From positions 930,001 to 994,000 of the forward strand of contig OZ220686.1 of NCBI GenBank assembly GCA_965116435.1: a stretch of DNA of 64,000 nt. Reading direction: 5' to 3'. The notes beneath the pieces are model-generated. The model saw only the letters and a list, made by a program, of their open reading frames with translations. It ran no database searches and was not told the origin of the DNA. Position numbers and translations under genes: made by a program. Of the stretch, positions 53,880-63,425 are shown in pieces. Source of the stretch: VXPQ01 sp965116435. GTDB taxonomy: Bacteria > Bacteroidota > Rhodothermia > Rhodothermales > VXPQ01. Numbering within the stretch: the stretch's first letter is position 1; the number at the start of each line of letters is the position of its first letter.

Positions 53880-56800
53880 CTATCCCTTCAGGCCCGGCGT
53901 AAGGGCTACTTCAATCTGGCGAATAACGCCCTCGCGGCGAAACAGGCTCTCGCTGGACGCGCGATCCAGTGAAAGGCCATCCTGCCCGTGCACCGCGCCA
54001 TCCCTATCCGTAATCCGGACGCCGGGCTGCGAAGCCATCCGATACGCCACGGGCGTCTGACACCAGGTGAACGCCAGCATGTCCGGCTGCAGCGCCAGCG
54101 TCTGGAGGCGTCCCTCCGTATCGTACCAGCGAAAATCGGCCGGGCGCGTCAAAAATTCGTCGCGGCGGAGCAGCGTGGGCCGAAAATGGACCCGGCCCTT
54201 CCGAACGATCACGCCCAACTCACCCCAGCGACACAAAATATCTTCCTTCACCTGCCCGGTCATGCCCGGTTGCTGCGCGCCCGCATGCGCCGGGGTATGG
54301 GAATACGGATCCGAAGGAAAAGCCCCGAACTGCTCTGGCATTCTGTGCATGCCCAGGCCGCTGCGAATGGCGTAATACCGCTCGGCCAGCCCGCGGAGCA
54401 CGGCCTCGTCCTCCCCGGCCTCCTCCGCAGCCCGGAAGCATTCCAGCACGGCCAGCAACAATTTGGACACCATATGCCAGTACACGCTGCCCAGCCCTTC
54501 GTATCCGTAGAACGTGCCGGAGCGCCCGGTGTAGGCGCGATGATCGAACGTCTCCTCGAACAGGGCCAGCACGGCGGCGGCGTCCTGCCGGGCGGCGCTG
54601 GCGTAGCCCTCCTCTCGCCGCAAAACGTCGAGGACGGCCTGTACGGAGTCCGCATTGCGGAAGGCGCCCTCGAAATGCCAGCCTCCCTCCTCGTCTTGCC
54701 GCATCAATCGGCGATCGCCTGCGCGCGCCATCGCCCGCAGCAGCGGGATGCGCTCCACGCGACCCGGCTCGACCCGGTTCTTTTCGAGAAACCGGGGCAA
54801 CGTACGGTCCGGGTACAGGAGATACGTGTTCCGGCGCGGGCAATACAACGGCCCGGCCTGCATCGCGGACAATACGTCGAGCGCCTCCCGGCCCGAAAGC
54901 GTTTCGGAACTGAGCGCGGCCACCTGCCCCTCCAGCATTTCGTACATGGACCGGAGCCGGACGGCGTTCCCGGACGATACGGACAGCAGCGTGTAGGCAT
55001 GGAAAAGACCGTCCGGGCGGCGGGCGGCCCGAATGCTGTGGTTTGCAAACGCGGCGGCGCGGGCAAGCAACGCGAGCACGGCGTCGCGGGGCACGGCCCG
55101 GAGCCGGCCCGAAAATCCCTGTTCGTATAGCTGCTCCCGGTACGCGCTCCCGGCCTCGCCCAGCGCATCCATGATCTCTTTGCGGTCCTCGTCGGTCCAG
55201 GAGCCGGGGGCAAGCTGTTCGCGCCGGCCCAGCGCAGCCGAAATCGCCTCCGCAAAACCAGCCACTTCTTCGGAGATATGCAGTGTGTCGCACGGCGCCC
55301 CGGCGAACAAATCGGCGACCCGGCGCACGAACCGGTGCAGATAACACAGCGTAACCATGGATACGCCATACCCCACAAGCGCATTGTTCGCATCGTTCCA
55401 CTCGGGACGTTGCGTATTCATCCAGATTCCGCCCTCTGGAACGAAGCTGGCCAGCCGCGCCAGGATCGCGACAAGCAGTTTCTCGGCCAGATTCGCCAGA
55501 TACGGATCGCCGGCGGCGTCCTGGACAAGTTTGCCGTCGCTCCCGATCTCCGCCGTGCGGCGGGCAGACGCCGCCGCCGATTCGTACGCGAAATCGATGG
55601 TTTCATGGGGATTGTCGAGCAGGGCGCGATACGGCCGGATGCGGTACGGCACGTCGGCGTAGGCGAATATTCTCCGCTCCAGAAACGCCTCCAGCTGGCC
55701 CGGATGGTGCGCGCGGGAGCATTCGAGCAACTTGAGCAGATAGGCGATCTGGTGATCTCCCCAGTAGCCGATATACGACCACGGATCGTTGGGGTCGAGC
55801 ACTTCCCAGTCTATGCCGTCCTGGGTCAACCGATAGGGGTTGTACCCATCGGGCGTGGACGCATTGACGAAGGCGCAAATCATGCTTTCGACATAGTCCG
55901 GCCAGGAAAAGGCCAGCGCCTCCCAATTCTGGAAAATGTCTCGCCAGTTGCCCTCGTAGGCGATTTTCCGGGAGCCGTCTTCGTTGTGCGTATCGATGGC
56001 GAAACGGTTCCACGGACGGCTTGGGTCGCCGTGACGACGGCCAAACGTAAGCGGCAGGTATTCCCGGCACAATCGCTCCAGCTGCGGATCGCCGAGGGCG
56101 GCGGCCTCCGCAACCAGCCGGGAGGGCGGCGTCTGCTCGTCCAGGCCCGCAATCCATGCCGCGTGGCGGGCCGCCGTCCGGCGGTTGCGGCGTTGCAAAA
56201 ACGCGCACAGGTCGTCGCGGGATATCCGGCCATTCTCCACGAACACGCCGCCCCGCATCACATTGAACATCACATGCGAAAAATGCCGCGCCCCCATCAT
56301 GGGTTCGGCGGTCTGCTGCATGCCGTCCGCAGCGGCCACAAGGCGGGCCAGGCGTTCGCCTCCCTCCCGGACATCCTGCGCGATCCGGGCGGTCAGGTCC
56401 GTCTCGCCCCGAGCATACTGGTTCAGCAAGGCCCGCAACGCAATCACCCGATCCGGCCCCAGCCCAACGTCCGCCGCCACATGCCAGACGCGCTCGGCGC
56501 CCGCCGCCGCCTCCATGGTCGCCTGCACGAAGAAGGCGCCCCGCACGCCGCGTACGTCCTGTTCCTGCTCCACGCCCAGGCCCCGCCGGAAACGATCCAG
56601 CTGCGCAGCGGACAACAGGTGCGCCTCGGCCTCCAGCCCCACCGACCACGCCGCCGTCGCCCGAAGCGCCTCGCTGGGTTCAGGCTTGTCCACCGGAATG
56701 GAACTCAGCGCGAACAGCGCCGGACCCGCCGGGCCATACCATTCGCTCTTCTTGTAGGCGTCCACCAGATTGCTGCGGTCCGTCTGCATGACCTGGGGAA

Positions 56801-57392
56801 CCCCGTAGGGCATAATATTCAGCAGCCCGTCCAGCACCCGTACGCGCGCCGGACTGGACCCGGCGTTCCGGAGCGACGAACGTTTGACGAACCCGAATTG
56901 CCGACTCGCGGCCCAGGTGCACGCAAAGACGAGCCCAAGGTCGAGGTTGACTTCCTCGTACCGAATCCGGTGCCCGTACACGCTCTTGTACAGGTTCCGC
57001 TCGATAGCGTACGCGCCGGCGCCCCGATCCGACAACGGCTCCCACAGGGCATAGCCGTCGGGCCGCTCCACCAGGAAAAGCGTCTTGCCGCCCACCTGAC
57101 CCTGCGCATCGTGAATCTTGTCGTCCGTGCAATACGGGAAAAGCGCGTGTTCGGCGGTTCCCCGACCCGCCGTCAACGCACCGTTGCTCGATGCAAACAA
57201 CCAATGGTCGCCGTCGCTGACCATCGACATGAAGAACGGCGGCAACCGGTCGCACCGACCAATCTTGTAGAACGTCTCGCCATCCAGATCGACGAAGCCG
57301 CCCGTAACCGGCCCCTCTGCATGCCGCGCGGGCGCATTCCCCAGAAAAACGGGCGCGTCGCCGGATGTGCCGTTCCCAATGGATGCGCCCAC
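53880..57392 (-). CDS. Large cytoplasmic glycosidase/phosphorylase-like protein of unknown specificity
   Basis: 1170 residues from GTG at 57392, 2 bp after the stop of the upstream glycosidase-like gene. No export signal is present. The first 250 residues are beta-rich (GGFVDLDGETFYKIGRCD, MSMVSDGDHWLFASSNGAL), and the middle is helical with Trp- and acid-rich motifs. These are YEGNWRDIFQNWEALAFSW (near 485), DPNDPWSYIGYWGDHQIAY (near 540) and RPEWNDANNALVGYG (near 655). A beta-sandwich followed by an alpha-helical toroid with acids in such motifs resembles GH94-like or other clan GH-L/GH-Q enzymes, but the GH94 signature is not obvious. Its neighbours are a sugar transporter, a glycosidase-like lipoprotein and a sulfatase. 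I do not recognise the family and make no substrate claim. Confidence 0.65.
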   Translation of the reverse strand: MGASIGNGTSGDAPVFLGNAPARHAEGPVTGGFVDLDGETFYKIGRCDRLPPFFMSMVSDGDHWLFASSNGALTAGRGTAEHALFPYCTDDKIHDAQGQVGGKTLFLVERPDGYALWEPLSDRGAGAYAIERNLYKSVYGHRIRYEEVNLDLGLVFACTWAASRQFGFVKRSSLRNAGSSPARVRVLDGLLNIMPYGVPQVMQTDRSNLVDAYKKSEWYGPAGPALFALSSIPVDKPEPSEALRATAAWSVGLEAEAHLLSAAQLDRFRRGLGVEQEQDVRGVRGAFFVQATMEAAAGAERVWHVAADVGLGPDRVIALRALLNQYARGETDLTARIAQDVREGGERLARLVAAADGMQQTAEPMMGARHFSHVMFNVMRGGVFVENGRISRDDLCAFLQRRNRRTAARHAAWIAGLDEQTPPSRLVAEAAALGDPQLERLCREYLPLTFGRRHGDPSRPWNRFAIDTHNEDGSRKIAYEGNWRDIFQNWEALAFSWPDYVESMICAFVNASTPDGYNPYRLTQDGIDWEVLDPNDPWSYIGYWGDHQIAYLLKLLECSRAHHPGQLEAFLERRIFAYADVPYRIRPYRALLDNPHETIDFAYESAAASARRTAEIGSDGKLVQDAAGDPYLANLAEKLLVAILARLASFVPEGGIWMNTQRPEWNDANNALVGYGVSMVTLCYLHRFVRRVADLFAGAPCDTLHISEEVAGFAEAISAALGRREQLAPGSWTDEDRKEIMDALGEAGSAYREQLYEQGFSGRLRAVPRDAVLALLARAAAFANHSIRAARRPDGLFHAYTLLSVSSGNAVRLRSMYEMLEGQVAALSSETLSGREALDVLSAMQAGPLYCPRRNTYLLYPDRTLPRFLEKNRVEPGRVERIPLLRAMARAGDRRLMRQDEEGGWHFEGAFRNADSVQAVLDVLRREEGYASAARQDAAAVLALFEETFDHRAYTGRSGTFYGYEGLGSVYWHMVSKLLLAVLECFRAAEEAGEDEAVLRGLAERYYAIRSGLGMHRMPEQFGAFPSDPYSHTPAHAGAQQPGMTGQVKEDILCRWGELGVIVRKGRVHFRPTLLRRDEFLTRPADFRWYDTEGRLQTLALQPDMLAFTWCQTPVAYRMASQPGVRITDRDGAVHGQDGLSLDRASSESLFRREGVIRQIEVALTPGLKG

Positions 57393-57394
57393 GA

Positions 57395-58750
57395 TTACGA
57401 CCCGACGTAGAAAGGAATATTGGCGTGGGCGGCATGGCCGGCGCCGTCATACACATACACGAAGAGGCGGTACGCGCCTTCCTCCGCAGGCGCCGTCAGC
57501 ACGACGTCCGGCGCATCGGTGCGATCCAGCGCGCCCTCGAGGCGTTCCGGAACCGGTTCGTCGTCGCCTCCCTCGCTTTGCACCATGCTCTCGCGGCGCA
57601 GCTCCCATTCATACCGCAGCGCATCCCCGTCCGGGTCGGTGGACGAAACCAGCGCCGGATAGGACGCTCCGGGACGAAGATAAATGCCGGCGTGGGCCTC
57701 TTGGCCATCCAGCAGCATCTGCTCCAGGCGAGGGGTCCGGTTCTCCGGCCAGGCCCCGTTCCAGACGTAATGCATCATGTCCACCGTCTCGGTTTCTTCT
57801 CCGGTGGGCAAGAACATGCCGTACCAGGTTGGCGTCCGTTCCTGCTTCTGCCCCCACAGAAAAACGTACGAGCCCACGCACTGGTCCCGCATCGCTTCGA
57901 TGACGGTCTTGTAGCGCCGCAGGTAATCGTCGGCCTTGACGGAACTGTTGTTTTCCAGCGGTGCGCCCCAGGGGGTAGAAGGCACCTCCCAATGCCCGGT
58001 GGCGCCCCATTCCGTGACCATGAACGGCCCGTCCCACCCGATTTCTTCGATGTACCGGGGCAGATTTTCTATATCCGCGTACATCTGAATGCTGATCAGG
58101 TCCAGGTCGGACGCCCGCTCACTGATGTCGTCCGCCAGTTCCTGCCATATCCCGGCCAGCATGGTGGTGGTCAGGTGGTTGGGATCGATTTCGTGAATCA
58201 TTTTCGAAATGTCGTTCACGGCGTCCCAGACCCGGGGATTGGCGGCGCCCAGGTTCAGCTCGTTGCCAATGCCCCAGATGATGAGCGCCGGATGATCCTT
58301 GTACTGCATCACTTCGGCCCGAACCCGTTCGAGCTGCGCCGCCACCGCCTCTTCGTCGTCGTAATCGAACCCGAAAATGCCTCGTCCTTCGCCCTCGCGC
58401 TCCCGGGCGATCTCCAGGCCCATCGTAACGACAAGGCCCGCCTCATGGGCTCGATCCAGAATCTCTTCCCCCGTATCGCGTCCGTTGTCCGTCCGCCACG
58501 TGCGGAACGAATTGCCGCCGTGCTCCGCCAGCCGGGCTATGTCGCCAAACTCGAGGCCCGCGCCGTGAATGTAGAACGGCTCGCCGTTCCGAAACAGTTC
58601 GTAGCGACCGTCTACCTGCCGCAGCTCTATCCGGGTCGGCCCGTCGGCGGCAGACGTTTCCGAAGAAGGCGTTTCGACGCTCGACTGGCATCCTGAAAAA
58701 ACGAGGGCGGCCAGGAGCAGGCCCGCAAACAAGCGATACGAAGAGTTCAT
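57395..58750 (-). CDS. Glycosidase-like (GH2/GH5-type TIM barrel) lipoprotein
   Basis: 451 residues from ATG at 58750, preferred over the upstream extension because the lipoprotein signal then begins at residue 1 (LLLAALVFSGC, Cys21). The domain resembles the catalytic barrel of GH2-type enzymes: FRNGEPFYIHGAGLEF, NSFRTWRTDNG, then HPALIIWGIGNELN with the likely acid/base Glu, and PFMVTEWGATGHWE with the likely nucleophile Glu. The last 90 residues form a PKD/cadherin-like sandwich (STDPDGDALRYEWELR, FVYVYDGAGH). It should be anchored at the outer envelope. It is 2 bp upstream of the 1170-residue enzyme-like gene and 100 bp downstream of a sugar porter, so one carbohydrate operon is likely. 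Substrate unknown. Confidence 0.8.
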   Translation of the reverse strand: MNSSYRLFAGLLLAALVFSGCQSSVETPSSETSAADGPTRIELRQVDGRYELFRNGEPFYIHGAGLEFGDIARLAEHGGNSFRTWRTDNGRDTGEEILDRAHEAGLVVTMGLEIAREREGEGRGIFGFDYDDEEAVAAQLERVRAEVMQYKDHPALIIWGIGNELNLGAANPRVWDAVNDISKMIHEIDPNHLTTTMLAGIWQELADDISERASDLDLISIQMYADIENLPRYIEEIGWDGPFMVTEWGATGHWEVPSTPWGAPLENNSSVKADDYLRRYKTVIEAMRDQCVGSYVFLWGQKQERTPTWYGMFLPTGEETETVDMMHYVWNGAWPENRTPRLEQMLLDGQEAHAGIYLRPGASYPALVSSTDPDGDALRYEWELRRESMVQSEGGDDEPVPERLEGALDRTDAPDVVLTAPAEEGAYRLFVYVYDGAGHAAHANIPFYVGS

Positions 58751-58850
58751 AATAGTTGTTGTGCGTTTTGCGCGTTTTTTGAATACGTCGGAACGGAAAT
58801 GCACGCAGGGGCGAAGCGAAGGCGGCAGGGCGCTTTCGCCGCCAGGCAGG

Positions 58851-60407
58851 TTATTTCACGAGCGTTTGTTCGAGTTCCTCCAGCGATTTTCCTTTCGTTT
58901 CCGGCAACACCGCCATGACGAACACGAATCCGGCGGCGGCAAAGAGGCCGTAAATCAAAAAGGTCGGGCCGGCGCCAATCTGGTCCAGTTCCCACGGAAA
59001 GACCAGTTGCACCGTAAAACTCACGGCGGAATTGATGAGGCCAACGAAGGAAATGGCCAACCCGCGCACGCGGTTCGGAAACAGTTCGGAAAACAGCACC
59101 CACATCACCGGCCCAATGGACACGGCGAAAAAGGCAACGAAGCCGAGGATGCCCGCCAGAATCAGGCCCGGGCTTATACTGATGGCCGCCGTAACCAGCG
59201 TACTTTCGTGCTCTTTCGCCGCATCCTCTCCAAGCGCATCGGCCACCGCCGTCTTGAAGGCTACGTCGGAGTCATATGTTTGGCCCGTTACGGATGCGAG
59301 CGCCTCGACCGGAACATCCCCCGGAAGCGACGCCACCGCGTCGGGGGTCAACGTGTAGTCCGCCTGAAAGAACCCGAACGCCAGCACCAGCATGGAGACC
59401 GTTACCCCGCCCAATCCGAAACACAAGAGTGGTTTGCGCCCGAGGCGGTCGATAAGCAATATGGCCAGCACGGTGAACGCCAGATTGGTCAAGCCCACCA
59501 GAATGGCTTGCACGAACGCCGCGTCCGTGCCGATGCCGGATTGTTCGAAAATCATCGGGGCGTAGAAGAACACCGCGTTGATGCCGGTGATCTGCTGAAT
59601 GACCGCCACGACCACGCCGATCAATAGCACCAGCCGCAAGGCGGGGGCAAACAACTCGGCCAGGGGCACTTTTTCCTTTTTCGCGTCGCGGGCGATGCTT
59701 TCCTTGACGGCGGCTATCTCCTCGACCGCGCTTTGCTCTCCGCTGGCGCGTACCATAATCGGCCTCGCCTCCGCCTCCCGGCCCCGCATAATGAGCCAGC
59801 GCGGGCTTTCCGGCACCAGGAAAAGGCACGAGAAATAGAGCACGGCGGGGAAGGTTTCCAGGCCCAGCATCCAGCGCCAGTTCCAGGCGTCGAACCGCAG
59901 CGCTTCGGCCCACGCCATGTCCGATTGCCCCAGTTGCAATATGATGTAATTTGTAAAAAACGCCACCGAAATGCCGAGCACGATGTTCAACTGATTGAAC
60001 GACACCATCCGCCCCCGTATGGCTGGCGGCGAAATCTCCGCGATATACATCGGGGCGATAATGAGCGAGGCGCCGACCCCGAGTCCTCCGATCATGCGGG
60101 CCGCCACCAGAAACCAGAACGAGGGCGCCAGTGCGGAGGCGATCGCGGAAATGGCGTACAGAACGGCGGCCAGGAAAAGCACGCGCCGCCGCCCGAACGC
60201 ATCGCTGAGCGGCCCCGCCACCATCATGGCCAGCGTGGCCGTAAGGGTCAGCGAACTGACGGCCCAGCCCAGCTCCAGGCTGGTCAGGTCGAACTGCTGC
60301 TCGATGAATCCGACCACGCCGGAAATCACGGACGCGTCGAAGCCCATCAGAAAGCCCCCAAGGGCCACAATCAGGGCGGTGCGGGTTATGTAGCTACGAT
60401 CAGACAC
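58851..60407 (-). CDS. Sugar porter family MFS transporter
   Basis: 518 residues with about twelve membrane segments. Family hallmarks are the DAFGRRRV loop after TM2, the RMIGGLGVGAS and MYIAEISPPAIRGR stretch in TM4-TM5, VIQQITGINAVFFYAPMIF in TM7, DRLGRKPL, and the C-terminal PETKGKSLEELE. These are typical of XylE/GalP-like proton-coupled monosaccharide importers. Between TM9 and TM10 an acidic extracytoplasmic insertion of about 65 residues (from ADYTLTPDAVASLPGD to AAKEHES) makes it longer than E. coli XylE. It is the first gene of a set with the glycosidase-like lipoprotein and the 1170-residue enzyme-like protein. The transported sugar is not determinable. Confidence 0.9.
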   Translation of the reverse strand: MSDRSYITRTALIVALGGFLMGFDASVISGVVGFIEQQFDLTSLELGWAVSSLTLTATLAMMVAGPLSDAFGRRRVLFLAAVLYAISAIASALAPSFWFLVAARMIGGLGVGASLIIAPMYIAEISPPAIRGRMVSFNQLNIVLGISVAFFTNYIILQLGQSDMAWAEALRFDAWNWRWMLGLETFPAVLYFSCLFLVPESPRWLIMRGREAEARPIMVRASGEQSAVEEIAAVKESIARDAKKEKVPLAELFAPALRLVLLIGVVVAVIQQITGINAVFFYAPMIFEQSGIGTDAAFVQAILVGLTNLAFTVLAILLIDRLGRKPLLCFGLGGVTVSMLVLAFGFFQADYTLTPDAVASLPGDVPVEALASVTGQTYDSDVAFKTAVADALGEDAAKEHESTLVTAAISISPGLILAGILGFVAFFAVSIGPVMWVLFSELFPNRVRGLAISFVGLINSAVSFTVQLVFPWELDQIGAGPTFLIYGLFAAAGFVFVMAVLPETKGKSLEELEQTLVK

Positions 60408-60528
60408 GGCGTATTCATGAAATATTCAGGGTAGCGTCTGGAGCCTGTAACGCATCTCCTTTTCCGAAGGTACGCAAATTTCCCCGCAGATACCCCGAAA
60501 TACGCCGGAAGCCTGGGAAAAGGGGAAA

Positions 60529-63198
60529 TTACAGGTTTTCGAGGTTTTTCCGCAGCCGGGCGATGTCTGCGGCGGCGTCCCGCTCCTTCTGGCGCTCCCG
60601 TTCGACCACCTCGGGCCGCGCCCGGGCGACGAATTGTTCGTTCTGCAACTTCTTGCGAACGCTTCCCAGAAAACGCTCCTTTTGCTCGACGTCCTTGCGC
60701 AGGCGCGCGCGCTCCACCTCGAGGTCGATAAGCCCGGCCAGCGGCACAAACACTTCGCACGGCCCGGCGACATGCGAGGCCGCCCCGGCGGGCCGCGACA
60801 GATCGTTTCCCACGGACAACCCTTGAACGCGGGCCAGTGTGCGAAAATACCCGGCGTGCGCCGCAATCGTCCGGCTCAGGCCGTCCGCATCGGGCGAAAC
60901 CTGCACCAGGGCGTCCACATGCGCGCCGGGCGCCACCCCGTACTCGCTTCGAATGTTGCGAATGCCGGACACGAGGTCTTGTATCCGGTCGAAGTCCGCC
61001 GTGCGCTCCGCGTCCATGGACGAAGCGTCCTGCGCGGGCCAGGGGGCGGTCATGCAGCAGGCGTCCTCTTCGCGAGGCTGCAGCTGCGACCACAATTCCT
61101 CGGTGACGAACGGCATGAACGGATGCAGCAGCCGGAGCATCGCATCGTAGAGTTCGACGGCGAGCGCCAGCGTTTCGTCCTGTGGCGCTGCGCCCGGCGC
61201 CGGCTTGATCAGTTCGAGATACCAGTCGCAATAATCTTTCCAGAACAGGTCGTATATCCGGGCCAGCGCCTCGTTCAGGCGATAGCGCGACAGGGCCTCG
61301 TCCACCTCTCCGATGGCGACGTGCAACCGGTGCATCATCCATTGCTCCACCAGGTCCAGGTCCCCGAACGAGCGCGTCCGCCGATACGTTTTGCCTTCTT
61401 CGAGGAACCGCCCGAACACCCGGAACGCATTCCATATCTTGTTCGCAAAATTGCGCCCCATCTCGAACTTGGTCGGGTCGAGCCGGATATCCTGCCCCTG
61501 CGCGCACAGGATGATCAGAGAAAACCGGACGGCGTCCGCGCCGTACCGGTCGATCATGTCCAGCGGATCGATGCCGTTGCCGAGGCTCTTCGACATCCAG
61601 CGCCCCTGCTTGTCCTTGATCATTCCCGTAATGAAAATGTCCCGGTAGGGCGGCGCGCCCATGAACCGGCATCCCGCCATAATCATGCGGGCGATCCAGA
61701 AAAAGAGAATGTCGTAGCCGGACACAAGCGCCTGCGTGGGATAGAAATACGCCAGGTCTTCCGTCTCTTTCGGCCATCCCAGCGTGGCGAACGGCCACAG
61801 CCACGACGAAAACCAGGTGTCAAGCACATCTTCGTCCTGCGCCATGCCGGGGCCGGGCGGATCCACCGACACGACATACCCTTTCCGCTCGTCGATCCGA
61901 CCCTCCTCGTCCACATGGTACCAGACCGGAATGCGGTGTCCCCACCAGAGTTGCCGGGAGATGGTCCAGTCCCGGATGTTTTCCATCCACCGGAAATATT
62001 CGTTCTCCCAGCGCTTCGGGTGAAAAACGACCTGACCCGTGCGCACCGCTTCGATCGCCGGTTCGGCCAGCGGCGCCATCTTCACGAACCATTGCCGGGA
62101 AACAAGCGGCTCAATGACGGCCCCGGACCGGCTCGACACGGGAATCGTGCCTTTCATGGGCTCGGTCCGGACAAGTAGCCCGGCCCGGTCGAGGTCTTCC
62201 ACGATGCGATCGCGGGCGACAAAACGATCCAGCCCCTCGTACGGCCCGCACGCCTCGTTCAGCGCGCCGTCGGGCCGAATCACATTAACGGCGTCCAGGC
62301 CATGCCGCCGCCCGATCTCGAAATCGTTCCGGTCATGGCCCGGCGTCACCTTCAGCGCCCCGGCCCCAAAATCCATCTTGACATACTCGTCGGCAATCAC
62401 GGGAATGACCCGGTCCGTCAGGGGAAGCGCCACCTTCTTCCCCACCAGGTCCGCGTAGCGCGGGTCTTCGGGATGAACGGCCACCGCCGTATCGCCCAGC
62501 ATGGTTTCCGGTCGGGTCGTGGCGACCGTAATCGCCCCGGCGCCGTCCGCCTGCGGATACGCGATATGCCACAAAAAGCCCTCCCGCTCCACGTTGTCCA
62601 CCTCCTCGTCGGACAGGGCGGTCCGGTTTTCCGGATCCCAGTTGACCAGATAATCTCCCCGATAAATCAACCCCTCCTCGTACAAACGGACGAACACTTC
62701 CTGCACCGCCCTCGTGAAGCCTTCGTCCATGGTGAAGCGTTCCCGGCTCCAGTCGCACGAGTCCCCGAGGCGGCGTTTCTGTTCCAGAATCTTGCCGCCG
62801 TATTCGCGTTTCCATGCCCAGACCTGCTCGACGAAGCGCTCCCGGCCCAGGTCGTGGCGGGTTTTTCCCTCCCGGGCCAAGGCCTTCTCCACCACGTTTT
62901 GCGTGGCGATCCCGGCATGGTCCATGCCCGGCACCCAAAGCGCCTCGTAGCCCTGCATGCGTCGAAGGCGCGTCACGGCGTCCTGAATGGCGTCCTGCAA
63001 CGCATGGCCCATATGCAGCGCGCCGGTTACGTTGGGCGGCGGCATCACGATGACGTGGGGCGGCTTGCCGGAGTGCGACTGCGCCCGGAACAGGCCGCGC
63101 TCGTCCCACCAGGCGTACCATTTGGCCTCTATTTCGGCGGGACGATACGCCGTACGGCTCTGCGCTTGCTCCTTGCGGGACGTTTCCTTCGCAGACAT
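60529..63198 (-). CDS. valS: Valyl-tRNA synthetase
   Basis: 889 residues from ATG at 63198, preferred over the extension to 63390 because alignable ValRS sequence (YRPAEIEAKWYAWWDERG) begins at about residue 18. It charges tRNA-Val in the cytoplasm. The class I HIGH motif appears as PPPNVTGALHMGHAL (residues 53-67), followed by the editing domain and DWTISRQLWWGHRIPVWY. The KMSKS loop appears as MSKSLG near residue 534. The C-terminal coiled-coil arm typical of ValRS is present (LEVERARLRKDVEQKERFL) and ends the protein. The gene stands 121 bp from the MFS gene and is divergent from aroC, with a 227-bp gap in which I see no clear promoter. Confidence 0.97.
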   Translation of the reverse strand: MSAKETSRKEQAQSRTAYRPAEIEAKWYAWWDERGLFRAQSHSGKPPHVIVMPPPNVTGALHMGHALQDAIQDAVTRLRRMQGYEALWVPGMDHAGIATQNVVEKALAREGKTRHDLGRERFVEQVWAWKREYGGKILEQKRRLGDSCDWSRERFTMDEGFTRAVQEVFVRLYEEGLIYRGDYLVNWDPENRTALSDEEVDNVEREGFLWHIAYPQADGAGAITVATTRPETMLGDTAVAVHPEDPRYADLVGKKVALPLTDRVIPVIADEYVKMDFGAGALKVTPGHDRNDFEIGRRHGLDAVNVIRPDGALNEACGPYEGLDRFVARDRIVEDLDRAGLLVRTEPMKGTIPVSSRSGAVIEPLVSRQWFVKMAPLAEPAIEAVRTGQVVFHPKRWENEYFRWMENIRDWTISRQLWWGHRIPVWYHVDEEGRIDERKGYVVSVDPPGPGMAQDEDVLDTWFSSWLWPFATLGWPKETEDLAYFYPTQALVSGYDILFFWIARMIMAGCRFMGAPPYRDIFITGMIKDKQGRWMSKSLGNGIDPLDMIDRYGADAVRFSLIILCAQGQDIRLDPTKFEMGRNFANKIWNAFRVFGRFLEEGKTYRRTRSFGDLDLVEQWMMHRLHVAIGEVDEALSRYRLNEALARIYDLFWKDYCDWYLELIKPAPGAAPQDETLALAVELYDAMLRLLHPFMPFVTEELWSQLQPREEDACCMTAPWPAQDASSMDAERTADFDRIQDLVSGIRNIRSEYGVAPGAHVDALVQVSPDADGLSRTIAAHAGYFRTLARVQGLSVGNDLSRPAGAASHVAGPCEVFVPLAGLIDLEVERARLRKDVEQKERFLGSVRKKLQNEQFVARARPEVVERERQKERDAAADIARLRKNLENL

Positions 63199-63425
63199 GG
63201 GTTTCTGGACAAATAGTAACGGATAAAGGCTTGGGGAGGGCGCCGGGCGGCATGCCGTGTCGAACGCTGCGCGCGACCCCCGGAATATACGCCTGAAATA
63301 TACGCTAATTAACGTACGAGCGCGCCGCGCCTTTGATGAGCGCAGCGGGGGAACGCCATGATGATTAGGTAGGTATGATGGCGTGAACAAGGAATGCGTG
63401 ATCGGATATACGGATATACTGAGAC

